The notes: generated by a model from the letters alone, not told the origin. 28,259 nucleotides of DNA from JAKSCF01 sp028279945 (GCA_028279945.1 JANQMT010000102.1:1-28259); one strand, 5' to 3'. Shown: positions 1 through 7,595, counted from the stretch's first letter. Numbers and translations are program-made.

Positions 1-434
1 AAATCTTCCAGTGTCTTTAAATCAACATTTAAATTCATATCCTTTTTTTCTTTTATATCATTTATTATATTAAATAATTTTTCATTTATGGTCAATAAGG
101 TTGAAGACAATTGATCTTTTTGATTTTTATCTGCATTTCTCTCATCAAAGTTATCCAAAATCTCTTTTATCATTTCTATATATTTCAATGCTAATAATTC
201 ATTGACTGAAATGAGGCTTTCGACTTTTTCATTATAGTAACCTATTATGAAGTTATAATAAGCAATAAAGGAAATAAGGCTGATATAAATGTTTTGCGTT
301 TTCATATTGATTGCTAGTTTTTCTACTTCTTTTAATGATTCTTCAGCTTTATCCAATACTTTCTTTGGACTTTTATCTTCTTTCTTTACCTGTTCTTCCT
401 GATTTTCTTTTTTGATACCGAAAAGATTAAACAT
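1..434 (-). CDS. Unrecognised protein, partial (3' end beyond left edge)
   Basis: An open frame of 144 codons starts at ATG 434, with a strong ribosome binding site (AGGGGTGG) just upstream, and runs off the window without a stop. The N-terminal ~30 residues are highly charged (Lys/Glu-rich). A moderately hydrophobic stretch follows at about residues 48-65 (IYISLISFIAYYNFIIGYY), then a helical, Lys/Glu/Asn-rich segment that may form coiled coil. I do not recognise the family. It lies downstream of the Ter-type stress operon in the same direction, 146 bp after the HAD gene, so it may be an accessory gene of that operon. In other genomes this position often holds TelA- or XpaC-like genes, but no such motif is visible here. 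Coding status is supported by the ribosome binding site and uninterrupted frame; function is unknown. Confidence 0.7.
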   Translation of the reverse strand, partial: MFNLFGIKKENQEEQVKKEDKSPKKVLDKAEESLKEVEKLAINMKTQNIYISLISFIAYYNFIIGYYNEKVESLISVNELLALKYIEMIKEILDNFDERNADKNQKDQLSSTLLTINEKLFNIINDIKEKKDMNLNVDLKTLED

Positions 435-454
435 CTTCACCACCCCTTGAGAGA

Positions 455-595
455 CAATTAATAATTACCAATGAATAATTAATAATGCAGGATGATTTTC
501 AGAGAAAATCTTCATTTGAAAAAATTGATATTAAAATATTTTGTTAAACAAAATCTACATTAATTATTCATTATTCATTATTACTTATTAATTTG
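455..595. repeat. MITE-like AT-rich inverted-repeat element
   Basis: The ends are imperfect terminal inverted repeats built from ATTAATTATTCATT-like units. A perfect 14-bp pair, AATGAATAATTAAT at 470-483 and ATTAATTATTCATT at 559-572, lies inside them. Between the arms are two small hairpins: GATTTTC-aga-GAAAATC (494-510) and an ATTTTGTT/AACAAAAT palindrome (538-554). There is no open reading frame of note. The right arm runs into the last codons and stop of the HAD gene. The structure resembles small non-autonomous elements or dispersed AT-rich repeats seen in clostridial genomes. A folded 3' untranslated region is the alternative. Confidence 0.45.
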
Positions 596-1381
596 AAATA
601 ATATTTCTTTTAGTATTTCTTCAGCAGCCAATATGCCTTCATTTGCTGCAACGGATATATGCTTTATTGTCTGTATATCCACATTTTTATATAACTCACC
701 ATGTACAGGCGTTATAGCATAATGGGCCTTTTCAAGCATAGGTAAGTCCAACAATGAATCTCCGGCTGCTAAAATCGTGCTTTTGTTTTCACGTTCAGCT
801 ATATATTCAACGGCTTTTCCTTTGCATATATATTCCGGTATGAGGTATAGTTTCCTGCCTTGCAAAGATATTTTCCAATTTATGTCATGGGCCCAATCTT
901 TAAATCCTTTTAATTCATTATGTGGTATTTTCTCTTCATCTACTATTAAATATCCAAACATATCATCAGCGGTATGGCTTCTTAATACCCAATTACCTTT
1001 TATTTCATTAAATTGGTTGAGTACATCCGAAAGCTGATAGCTTTCATTTGTAAATAAGCTTTTTATTCTTTTTTTCCAATCTTCATCCACATTTCCATTA
1101 TACAATATATTGCCGCCATTGCTGACAATTGCATATTTAGATTTTATTTCTTCTTGAAATATTTTAATTCTTTTATATTGAGTAATGGTCCTTGTAGTCG
1201 TGGGTATAAACAACAGACATTTTGATATTTCTTTAAGCAGATCAACAGCTTGCCTGGTCATATATGAAATGGGTTGATCTTCTTTGGTCTCGATCAATTG
1301 TATGGATTCTTTATCCTTAATATCTTGGATAAAACCACTGGAATAAATTAATGTTCGATCTAGATCACTGGCAAATAGCAT
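581..1381 (-). CDS. HAD-superfamily phosphatase (Cof-like) of a Ter operon
   Basis: This 266-residue protein is a HAD hydrolase with a Cof/sucrose-phosphatase-like (class IIB) layout. Motif I is near the N-terminus (FASDLDRTLIY, residues 3-13, with the nucleophile and acid/base Asp pair). Motif IV is near residue 207 (AAGDSLLDLPML, the metal-binding acidic residues). A large cap lies between them. Family members dephosphorylate small phosphorylated metabolites. The gene follows the PRTase-fusion gene with one base between its TAA stop and this ATG, and the start has a GGGAGG site, so the two are translationally coupled. HAD enzymes are a recurrent part of the Ter-linked module thought to make a nucleoside-like compound, and here it could remove the phosphate. 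That substrate is inference. The C-terminal codons overlap an AT-rich repeat, so the tail may have been altered. Confidence 0.85.
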   Translation of the reverse strand: MLFASDLDRTLIYSSGFIQDIKDKESIQLIETKEDQPISYMTRQAVDLLKEISKCLLFIPTTTRTITQYKRIKIFQEEIKSKYAIVSNGGNILYNGNVDEDWKKRIKSLFTNESYQLSDVLNQFNEIKGNWVLRSHTADDMFGYLIVDEEKIPHNELKGFKDWAHDINWKISLQGRKLYLIPEYICKGKAVEYIAERENKSTILAAGDSLLDLPMLEKAHYAITPVHGELYKNVDIQTIKHISVAANEGILAAEEILKEILFQINK

Positions 1382-1382
1382 T

Positions 1383-3833
1383 TTAGCCTCCCATGGGTTT
1401 AATCAGTCCACAACATTCATAGGTCATATTCGGATATTCTATAACTTCTACGTCTTTTTCTTTTGCAAGTATCCGTATATGCTCTAAATGATCACTGGTT
1501 CGCTTGACGAGTATTTTCCAAGGTATTCTTCTCAGCAATACTCTGGTTGTTTCTCCTATACCCGGTTTGATCAAATTAACATCATCTATTTTAAAGTCCT
1601 GCCGTATCTGCTCAATATCCTTCATACCTGCCCAGGTTACTTGGCTTTTGATATCTTCATGAGCTGACGCTTTAGCTTCTTTCACGATATGAGGGTACTC
1701 TTTTATAATTTCTTCTAAATAATAATTTGACAAATCTTCATTGCTCAGTTCTTTATAATACTTAGCCCCATGAAAATCTTTTTCTCCTATTAAATCATCT
1801 CTTAAAACCGTACGGCTTACCAAGCCGGAAATAGTAGAATTTAAGCAGGCGCTGGGAATCAAAAAATCTTCTCTGGTACCGAACGTACTGACACAATATC
1901 CCGGATCAGCCAATACTGCTAAATCCTCATTTAATATTATACTATATTTTTCCTGAATGTCATTACATGCTTGATTTAATACACGAGTTATTGCACCTTT
2001 TCCTGTCCATCCGTCTATAAATTGTATTTCACAATCCGGATGTTGGTTCACTATATATAGAACCGCATTCTCATCGATTCCTTTACCTCTTATAATGGAA
2101 ATACTATAATGGGGCAAGTCAATATCGTACTCACCCTTTATATATCTTTTGATTAAAATGCCAACAGGGGTTCCGGCCCTGGCTAATGAAACCAAAACGA
2201 TATCTTTTCCTCTGTTCATGAGTATTTTTTCTGATACCGTCCCCACTGCTTTGGCTACTTTTTTAGAATATTTTTTTAAAGACAGGTGAAACAGCTTCAT
2301 ATATTCACTCGAAGGCTTGTACTCTATTGGAAGCATCTCAGAATAATGTCTTCCACTTTGAATATTTTTTTCTCTTTCATCTGTTCCTTTTTCTATTTCA
2401 ACATAGCTAATATCTTTTAATAAAAATGAAACATCACTTTCATTATAACTACCCATGTGTTTTGGCTTATTCAAATTTAATTGATCACCCGATAAGATGA
2501 TGATGTTAATATTTTTAATGCCCAGTTTTCTAAGGACATCAATCATTGGCTTAAGTTTTGTTCTATGAACATCTCTTTCAATAATAATAAATAAATCATC
2601 GTACTGCCCATTGATGTTATAAAAGTAATTGGTTATCCGGCTGTTCTTAAAACTCTTAAACGAATGTGCACCCCTTACACCATAATCTTCTTTATCACAA
2701 GGAAAAATAGGGCTGATAGTAGTCGATTGATAAAAGACATCTTTTCCCATATAAGATGCAATCTTCATAGGAATGTACATGAATTCTTCTACCCCTAGCA
2801 CTAATGTCTTATTCCCCATAATCTTCTGATTCAAAAACGACCCTATGTCTTTACAATAATGCTCCAATTCATCATGAATGCTGCTGCTAATGCCAAATCT
2901 TCCTGTCCATTCTAAATAAGGACTATTATTTTCGCCTTCATCTTCTGATACATAATTGTATTTAGGAAATGGAACCTTTTCAGAGAGATTATATATGCTT
3001 AATTTAGATTCTATGGCTTCTTGATTTTCATTCTGTTCTAATCGGTTGATGATGGGTTGACCATTGACATTTATGTTGCCTGAAAGCAAAGAAACCGTAT
3101 TAATTTCAATATTCAATTCTTTCTCAAACGCTTCAAACCTCTGTATGTCTTCTTTGGATCTCCAATCCAGCAATGATAAGATGGCGTATTGTTTTCTCGG
3201 AAACTTTCTCTGGATTTCTCTAATGATATTAAGTGTTGTTTTGCCTGTAGTCATTTCATCATCGACAAAAACAATAGGTGCCTGATTATCCAAGACATGG
3301 TCCCCTACATATAACTTGTGAGTTGTGGCATGAGAATGTTCTTCTTCAAATTGAATCGCTGACTTTTTGTTTTTAATATTATCTCTGGTGGTGTGAATAT
3401 ACGTAGCGTTATCAAACATGTCAAAAACACTATGCCCTAAAGACGTAGCTGTTTCAGCAAAACCAATAAAAATAGTTTTCTCCACTTTGATCTTTTTTGC
3501 ATGGATTTGATCATATATTTGTTTCTGATTTTTTTGAGTAATGATGGCATTGGCAATATCATCACCAAAACCTAAATCCTTTTGATAGACTTTTTTTAGG
3601 TATTCATTTGAAAGCAAATATCCAGATAACAGTGATGTATAGGGATTGACAGGAATGTGCTTTCCTAGTACCTTGCTGACAAACAGAAAACCTCTTTTTT
3701 TATTTTTTCTCGCTGCCATAGAAAACAGCGAATGGGTAGGAAATTCATAGGAATTCCTATGAATATCGATAATGACTTTTAAGTCATCTAAAATGTCATA
3801 TTCTAAGCAAGCTTCTGTAGTTTTCATTTTCAT
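1383..3833 (-). CDS. Fused PRTase_2/TRSP + StiP-type PRTase + PELOTA-like domain protein (Ter operon)
   Basis: An 816-residue multidomain protein. The N-terminal unit is a phosphoribosyltransferase with the PRPP loop VFVDDEMTTGKTT near residues 188-200, followed by a region in the place of the TRSP domain (about 300-490). The second half (about 510-740) matches the StiP/PRTase_1 family, with a second loop, FIDGWTGKGAIT, at about 605-616. The C-terminus (from about 758) carries GIGETTRVLLRRIPW and resembles the PELOTA_1 domain of these operons. In many genomes these are two proteins; here they are one continuous frame. The start chosen is ATG 3833 (MKMKTTEA) because GGAG sits 6 bases upstream; an ATG-like start at 3887 would overlap the lyase gene much further. 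The chosen start still overlaps the lyase end by 38 bp. The family is proposed to make a base-ribose-phosphate conjugate, while StiP has also been annotated as a cysteine protease. Domain assignment is firm in outline; chemistry is not. Confidence 0.85.
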   Translation of the reverse strand: MKMKTTEACLEYDILDDLKVIIDIHRNSYEFPTHSLFSMAARKNKKRGFLFVSKVLGKHIPVNPYTSLLSGYLLSNEYLKKVYQKDLGFGDDIANAIITQKNQKQIYDQIHAKKIKVEKTIFIGFAETATSLGHSVFDMFDNATYIHTTRDNIKNKKSAIQFEEEHSHATTHKLYVGDHVLDNQAPIVFVDDEMTTGKTTLNIIREIQRKFPRKQYAILSLLDWRSKEDIQRFEAFEKELNIEINTVSLLSGNINVNGQPIINRLEQNENQEAIESKLSIYNLSEKVPFPKYNYVSEDEGENNSPYLEWTGRFGISSSIHDELEHYCKDIGSFLNQKIMGNKTLVLGVEEFMYIPMKIASYMGKDVFYQSTTISPIFPCDKEDYGVRGAHSFKSFKNSRITNYFYNINGQYDDLFIIIERDVHRTKLKPMIDVLRKLGIKNINIIILSGDQLNLNKPKHMGSYNESDVSFLLKDISYVEIEKGTDEREKNIQSGRHYSEMLPIEYKPSSEYMKLFHLSLKKYSKKVAKAVGTVSEKILMNRGKDIVLVSLARAGTPVGILIKRYIKGEYDIDLPHYSISIIRGKGIDENAVLYIVNQHPDCEIQFIDGWTGKGAITRVLNQACNDIQEKYSIILNEDLAVLADPGYCVSTFGTREDFLIPSACLNSTISGLVSRTVLRDDLIGEKDFHGAKYYKELSNEDLSNYYLEEIIKEYPHIVKEAKASAHEDIKSQVTWAGMKDIEQIRQDFKIDDVNLIKPGIGETTRVLLRRIPWKILVKRTSDHLEHIRILAKEKDVEVIEYPNMTYECCGLIKPMGG

Positions 3834-4875
3834 TATACACTCCATATATTTTTGCCTGAATGAGTATTTTCTTTGCCCAATTCGCATGAGGCTTTATTTC
3901 ATTCATTTTATTGTTATATTCGCTCTTTATAACACCGACTTTACCGTTGTTATTATTTAAGATACTTAAAGCATCATTATATTCCTCTTTATTGACCACA
4001 TACATAGCTTGTACCGGAATAATATGATCAGGATGAATAATGGTCTTACCAACGATGCCATTGGCTTTATCATACAATACTTCTTTTTGAAGCTTGTCAA
4101 TATGGGTAATATATTCCCAAACAGGTCCACTGACTATAAAGCTGTTTTCTGCTCTTGAGAACATATTTAAAATATCTATGATGCAGTCTTTTATGACGCC
4201 AATATCATAAATGGTCATATCCGGACTTCTTCTGATGCCATAAAGGCTTGAAAAATCCGTTGCACCAATGCGCACATTAATAATTAAGTCCTTATATTGA
4301 TTAAATAACTTGCTGATGCTCAATAAAGTTTCAAATCGCGTTTCTTTATACATTATATCAGATGACTCAAGTATGGGCATTGCATAAAGGTTAAGATGAT
4401 ACATATGATTTATTTTTCTAAGGGATTGAAAATAATCATTTCCATTTTGTGTGGTCAGTTTCGGAAATACAAACCCAGTTAAGATTTCTAACTTTTCCTT
4501 TAAAACATTACAGATTCTAATAAATTGATTGCAATTTCTAACTCTTACAAATAGCATTGGAATATCATCCGTGTTGACTTTTTCTTCTTTTATGTGACGA
4601 TATAAATGATTGATATGCCAGATCAATTGCTCTTCTGCTTTTACTATTTCATCGTCTCCAATGGCATCTTCAAGGCATAATATGGCTGTGATTAAGCTGG
4701 GGTATTTATTATTAGCAATATCGTAAAAAATACTTTCCTTAGTGGCAGGCATATAAAGCGCTGCCCCTATTCCATTGGAAAGTATTTCTACGCTATCATT
4801 TTTTATGAATTTTGTAGGCTGAACATAAAAGATACTGTCTTTTTCAGATTCAGTGAGGTAGTTAAAATATTGCAT
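3796..4875 (-). CDS. HpcH/HpaI aldolase / citrate-lyase-beta-like TIM-barrel enzyme of the Ter operon
   Basis: A 359-residue protein of the CitE-like C-C lyase group found in Ter operons. Visible features fit a TIM barrel: an acidic segment (ILCLEDAIGDDE) near residue 66, and a conserved-looking RIGATDFSSLYGIRRS near residue 200. IIHPDHIIPVQ near 278 matches the ligand-pocket region of the family. Relatives cleave or form C-C bonds on acyl-CoA or oxo-acid substrates with a divalent metal. In this context it probably builds or trims the side group of the unknown nucleoside-like product, which is inference. ATG 4875 follows AGG 7 bases upstream and lies 2 bp after the preceding terD stop. Its 3' end overlaps the PRTase-fusion start, so the three genes are tightly coupled. 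Confidence 0.8.
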   Translation of the reverse strand: MQYFNYLTESEKDSIFYVQPTKFIKNDSVEILSNGIGAALYMPATKESIFYDIANNKYPSLITAILCLEDAIGDDEIVKAEEQLIWHINHLYRHIKEEKVNTDDIPMLFVRVRNCNQFIRICNVLKEKLEILTGFVFPKLTTQNGNDYFQSLRKINHMYHLNLYAMPILESSDIMYKETRFETLLSISKLFNQYKDLIINVRIGATDFSSLYGIRRSPDMTIYDIGVIKDCIIDILNMFSRAENSFIVSGPVWEYITHIDKLQKEVLYDKANGIVGKTIIHPDHIIPVQAMYVVNKEEYNDALSILNNNNGKVGVIKSEYNNKMNEIKPHANWAKKILIQAKIYGVYNENENYRSLLRI

Positions 4876-4877
4876 AT

Positions 4878-5459
4878 TTAACCTACGTCTAAACCAAAAT
4901 TCCTACATAAAGCTGCTAATCCGCCTTGAAAGCCACTTCCAACTGCTTTGAATTTCCACTCACTATCATGTCTGTATATCTCGCAAACGACTATAGCAGT
5001 CTCCACACTAAAATCTTCCCCTAGATCATATCGAATCAATTCTTGGTTAGTGGCTTCATCTACTACTCGAACAAAAGAGTTGGCCACTTGTCCAAAGTTT
5101 TGTTTTCTATTTTCTGCATCATGAATGGTAACCGCAATGGATACTTTCTCTATGCTTTGAGGCATCTTATCAAATTCAATGATGATTTGTTCGTCATCAC
5201 CTTCTCCTTCTCCGGTACGATTATCGCCCGTATGGATAACGCCGCCGTTACCCCCTTGCAGGTTATTGTAAAAGACAAAATCTTTATCATTGATGACCTT
5301 ATTGCCCGCATCTGTTAAAAATGCCGATGCATCCAAATCAAAATCAGATCCGGCATCGTATTGATTAATATCCCAGCCAAGACCAATGATGGCTTTTTTT
5401 AATCCAGGGTTTGTTTTCGTTAAATCAATTCGTTGTCCTTTGGTTAAATTAATTGCCAG
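4878..5459 (-). CDS. terD: TerD-family Ca2+-binding stress protein, apparent CTG start
   Basis: A 193-residue TerD paralog. It has the N-terminal GQRIDLTKTNPGLKK and GLGWDINQYD signatures, then the acidic DFDLDAS and GDNRTGEGEGDDEQI segments that bind Ca2+ in this family, and ends in the typical GFQGGLAALCRNFGLDVG. TerD proteins form part of a membrane-associated complex linked to tellurite, phage and other stress responses. The reading frame aligns from its first residue with the two sister TerD proteins in this operon only if translation begins at CTG 5459: their ATG-Ala-Ile corresponds to CTG-Ala-Ile here. AGGAGG (5468-5473) sits 8 bases upstream and overlaps the stop of the preceding gene. 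The next in-frame candidate (TTG 5336) would delete the conserved N-terminal 41 residues. The CTG could be a sequencing error for ATG. Confidence 0.9.
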   Translation of the reverse strand: MAINLTKGQRIDLTKTNPGLKKAIIGLGWDINQYDAGSDFDLDASAFLTDAGNKVINDKDFVFYNNLQGGNGGVIHTGDNRTGEGEGDDEQIIIEFDKMPQSIEKVSIAVTIHDAENRKQNFGQVANSFVRVVDEATNQELIRYDLGEDFSVETAIVVCEIYRHDSEWKFKAVGSGFQGGLAALCRNFGLDVG

Positions 5460-5467
5460 TGTCCTCT

Positions 5468-5473
5468 CCTCCT
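5468..5473 (-). promoter_or_regulatory. Ribosome binding site that decides the CTG start of terD at 5459
   Basis: Read on the minus strand this is AGGAGG, 8 bases before CTG 5459, and it overlaps the TAG stop of the upstream terD-like gene (5472-5474). The strength and spacing of this site, together with paralog alignment, place the start at the CTG. Confidence 0.75.
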
Positions 5474-6077
5474 ATCTATATCTATTTACGATTTCACTCA
5501 GTGAAGCATCGTGAGTTCCTTCACCAATAGCTGCAAACTTCCACTCATCATTACTTCTATATATTTCTCCCGCAACTAATGTGGTCTTACCCGCATAGTT
5601 ATCTGAAAGATTATATCGAATTAATTCTTCATTGCTTCCGCCATTGACCGCTCTTATAAATGCATTCTCAATCAGTCCGAAATCTTGTTTTCTTCTTACA
5701 CAGTCATAAATGTTAACAACAAATACTAATTTTTGGACATCAGCAGGAATGAGATTTAATTCAATGATGATTTGTTCGTCATCGCCTTCCCCTTCCCCTG
5801 TTATATTATCTCCTGTATGCACAACGCTTCCATTTGGACTTCTTAAATTGCCATAATATATTAAATCCTCTTTTTTTCTAAATTTATCGTTGGCACCTAA
5901 CATTAAGACCGAAGCATCACAATCTATTTCTGCACTGGGGCCTTTAAATAAGCCACCCAGTAAACCGCCGCCTGATTTTTGGACAGGATCCCATCCCAGC
6001 CCAACTACTATTCTTGATAGACCTTTATTACCTTTTGTTAAATCGACTCTTTGTCCTTTTTGCAAATTAATCGCCAT
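5472..6077 (-). CDS. Divergent TerD-family protein
   Basis: A 201-residue TerD-like protein. The start MAINLQKGQRVDLTK is almost identical to that of its neighbours, and the central GDNITGEGEGDDEQI acidic motif is intact. Three differences mark it as a separate subtype. A Gly-rich insert follows the GLGWD motif (about residues 33-50, KSGGGLLGGLFKGPSA). The usual DFDLDAS becomes EIDCDAS. The C-terminal GFQGG-type ending is replaced by a short tail ending EIVNRYR. It probably still binds Ca2+ but may contact a different partner; that is inference. ATG 6077 follows AGGAGG 8 bases upstream. It lies between the AIM24 gene and the CTG-start terD, with 12 bases to the latter start codon. Confidence 0.9.
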   Translation of the reverse strand: MAINLQKGQRVDLTKGNKGLSRIVVGLGWDPVQKSGGGLLGGLFKGPSAEIDCDASVLMLGANDKFRKKEDLIYYGNLRSPNGSVVHTGDNITGEGEGDDEQIIIELNLIPADVQKLVFVVNIYDCVRRKQDFGLIENAFIRAVNGGSNEELIRYNLSDNYAGKTTLVAGEIYRSNDEWKFAAIGEGTHDASLSEIVNRYR

Positions 6078-6097
6078 TATTATAACCTCCTAATCGT

Positions 6098-6778
6098 TTA
6101 CTTACTTTGTGGAATAAATTGTCTGACCCAGCTTCCAAATCCTTGTGGATTCCTTGTTTGTACCAATACAGTCCCCGGCCCACGGAATTTACATACTAAG
6201 CCTTCTCCGGATGTAAAACTGGATACCCAGCCTTTAGATGCTTTATCTATGGTATAATGCATATAATCAGGCCAAGCAACAAGGTGGTTATTATCAATGG
6301 TCACTTCTTCTCCGTTTTCTAGATTAATAGGATGTATCGAACCATAGGCATTTACAAATACAGTTCCTCTTCCACGAACACCTAGAATAAAAAATCCTTC
6401 GCCTGAAAATATTCCTTGTGCTAAATTTTGAACTTGCGTATTGATTTCAATATTTTCAGTGGATGCTAAGAATCCATCCTTTTGTATATTCAAACCAAAT
6501 GAACCATCCAGCTCAACATCAATAATACTGCCCGGTATAGAAGGTGCTAATAACACTTTTCCATTTCCTCTGTTAGCCACCAGGGTTTGGAAGAAAAATT
6601 TCTCTCCGGCCAGCATTCTCGTAAATCCTTTTAAAACGCCGCCTTCCAGTTTTCCTTCTACGTCTATCGTGTTGGCCATACTAACCATAGCACCTGATTC
6701 TGCTTTAACCATTTCCCCTTTATTAAGGTTGACTTCAATAATAGGAAATGCACCTTGATAGAGTATATCGTATTTCAA
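6098..6778 (-). CDS. AIM24 / TIGR00266 family protein, TTG start
   Basis: A 226-residue all-beta protein of the AIM24/TIGR00266 family, recognised from KAESGAMVSMANTIDVE near residue 25, the Gly-rich GVLKGFTRMLAGEKFF segment, and the repeated GEGFFILGVRGRGTVFVNAYG and WVSSFTSGEGLVCKFRGPG blocks. Bacterial members are often encoded beside terD genes; the molecular role is not established, and a link to membrane or envelope stress is suggested by context only. No signal peptide or membrane segment is seen. The start is TTG 6778 after an AGGTGG site, because no ATG occurs in frame before the conserved N-terminus MKYDILYQ. It lies 29 bp downstream of the first terD gene in the operon. Confidence 0.9.
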   Translation of the reverse strand: MKYDILYQGAFPIIEVNLNKGEMVKAESGAMVSMANTIDVEGKLEGGVLKGFTRMLAGEKFFFQTLVANRGNGKVLLAPSIPGSIIDVELDGSFGLNIQKDGFLASTENIEINTQVQNLAQGIFSGEGFFILGVRGRGTVFVNAYGSIHPINLENGEEVTIDNNHLVAWPDYMHYTIDKASKGWVSSFTSGEGLVCKFRGPGTVLVQTRNPQGFGSWVRQFIPQSK

Positions 6779-6807
6779 ATTTCCACCTACTTTATTTATT
6801 CTTAATA

Positions 6808-7389
6808 TTAACCCACATTAATGCCAAAGTTTTGGCAAAGTGCACCAAGTCCTCCTTGGAATCCACTGCCTATTGCATTAAATTTCCATTCGTTACCATT
6901 TCGATATAGTTCAGCAACAACAATAGCTGTTTCCACGCTGAAATCTTCACTTAAATCATATCTTATAAGCTCTTCTCCTGTATCTTCTCTAAAGATTCTT
7001 ATGAAAGCATTTGAAACCTGACCAAAATTTTGCTTTCTTTCTTCTCCTTCATGGATGGTCACTGTAAAGTCGATTTTATGTACATTAGCAGGTACCTTAT
7101 TTAAATCCACTTTGACTTGTTCATCATCTCCATCACCTTCACCGGTTAGGTTATCGCCTTGATGTACGATTGAACCATCTGCACCTTGTAAGTTATTATA
7201 GAAGATAAAATCTTTGTCACTGGATACTTTACCATTTTCACCTAAAATAAAAACTGCAGCATCTAAATCAAAATCAGCTCCTCCGTCATATTTGTTCACA
7301 TCCCATCCCAGTCCTACTACGACTTTACTCAACCCAGGGTTAGATTTTGTCAAATCAACTTTTTGTCCTTTTTGTAAACTAATTGCCAT
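6808..7389 (-). CDS. terD: TerD-family Ca2+-binding stress protein (first gene of the operon)
   Basis: A canonical 193-residue TerD. It has the N-terminal MAISLQKGQKVDLTKSN, GLGWDVNKYDGGADFDLDAA with the Asp ladder at about residues 37-43, GDNLTGEGDGDDEQV at about 78-92, and the C-terminal GSGFQGGLGALCQNFGINVG. The acidic clusters are the Ca2+ sites known from TerD structures. It is cytoplasmic, with no signal sequence. ATG 7389 follows GGAGG with good spacing. As the promoter-proximal gene it should be the most abundantly made of the three paralogs. It is close in sequence to the CTG-start copy at 4878-5459, which suggests duplication within the operon with the AIM24 and divergent TerD genes between. 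Confidence 0.95.
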   Translation of the reverse strand: MAISLQKGQKVDLTKSNPGLSKVVVGLGWDVNKYDGGADFDLDAAVFILGENGKVSSDKDFIFYNNLQGADGSIVHQGDNLTGEGDGDDEQVKVDLNKVPANVHKIDFTVTIHEGEERKQNFGQVSNAFIRIFREDTGEELIRYDLSEDFSVETAIVVAELYRNGNEWKFNAIGSGFQGGLGALCQNFGINVG

Positions 7390-7476
7390 TTTGAATATCC
7401 TCCATTCTATTTAATCATACTAAGATTAATACTTATTTTAGATTTTGTATTAACCCTAACCCACATTATTCACGAT

Positions 7477-7505
7477 AAACTACAAAAAATCTACTTTAGT
7501 AGTTT
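7477..7505. promoter_or_regulatory. Nested inverted repeat upstream of terD (possible operator)
   Basis: AAACTAC at 7477-7483 pairs with GTAGTTT at 7499-7505, and a second smaller palindrome, CTACT-tt-AGTAG, sits at 7491-7502. The structure overlaps the ECF-like promoter elements facing terD. A regulator site or an RNA hairpin in the ter leader are both possible. Confidence 0.35.
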
Positions 7506-7507
7506 CC
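7481..7507 (-). promoter_or_regulatory. Weak ECF-sigma-like promoter candidate for the ter operon
   Basis: On the minus strand GGAAAC (7507-7502) is followed after 17 bases by TGTA (7484-7481). This resembles the AAC / CGTA pattern of cell-envelope stress ECF sigma factors with one mismatch in the -10. It is attractive because the Bacillus yceCDE terD-like genes are under ECF control, but the match is short and could be chance. Confidence 0.25.
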
Positions 7508-7566
7508 ATGAATAATCTGAGTTTAAACTTATTATTGACTTACCATATATTCATTATAATTTATTA

Positions 7567-7595
7567 TTGAGAAAAAACTCAAAATATTATACAAT
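7567..7595 (+). promoter_or_regulatory. Housekeeping-type promoter for the cation exchanger gene
   Basis: TTGAGA (7567-7572), a 17-base spacer, then TACAAT (7590-7595): each box matches the sigma-A consensus at 5 of 6 positions with ideal spacing. The predicted start lies near 7602, about 140 bases before ATG 7743. Confidence 0.55.

Noticed and set aside
4878..5336. A short terD starting at TTG 5336
   Set aside because: It lacks the conserved first 41 residues, which are present in frame upstream; the CTG at 5459 has the ribosome site and paralog alignment.
581..7389. Calling the ter operon a tellurite resistance determinant
   Set aside because: TerD families respond to many stresses and no terZABCE-type full set or TerC gene is visible; the physiological signal cannot be read from sequence.
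7535..7560. TTGACT followed by TATAAT upstream of the exchanger gene
   Set aside because: The spacer is only 14 bases, too short for a good sigma-A promoter; TTGAGA-17-TACAAT at 7567-7595 is better.
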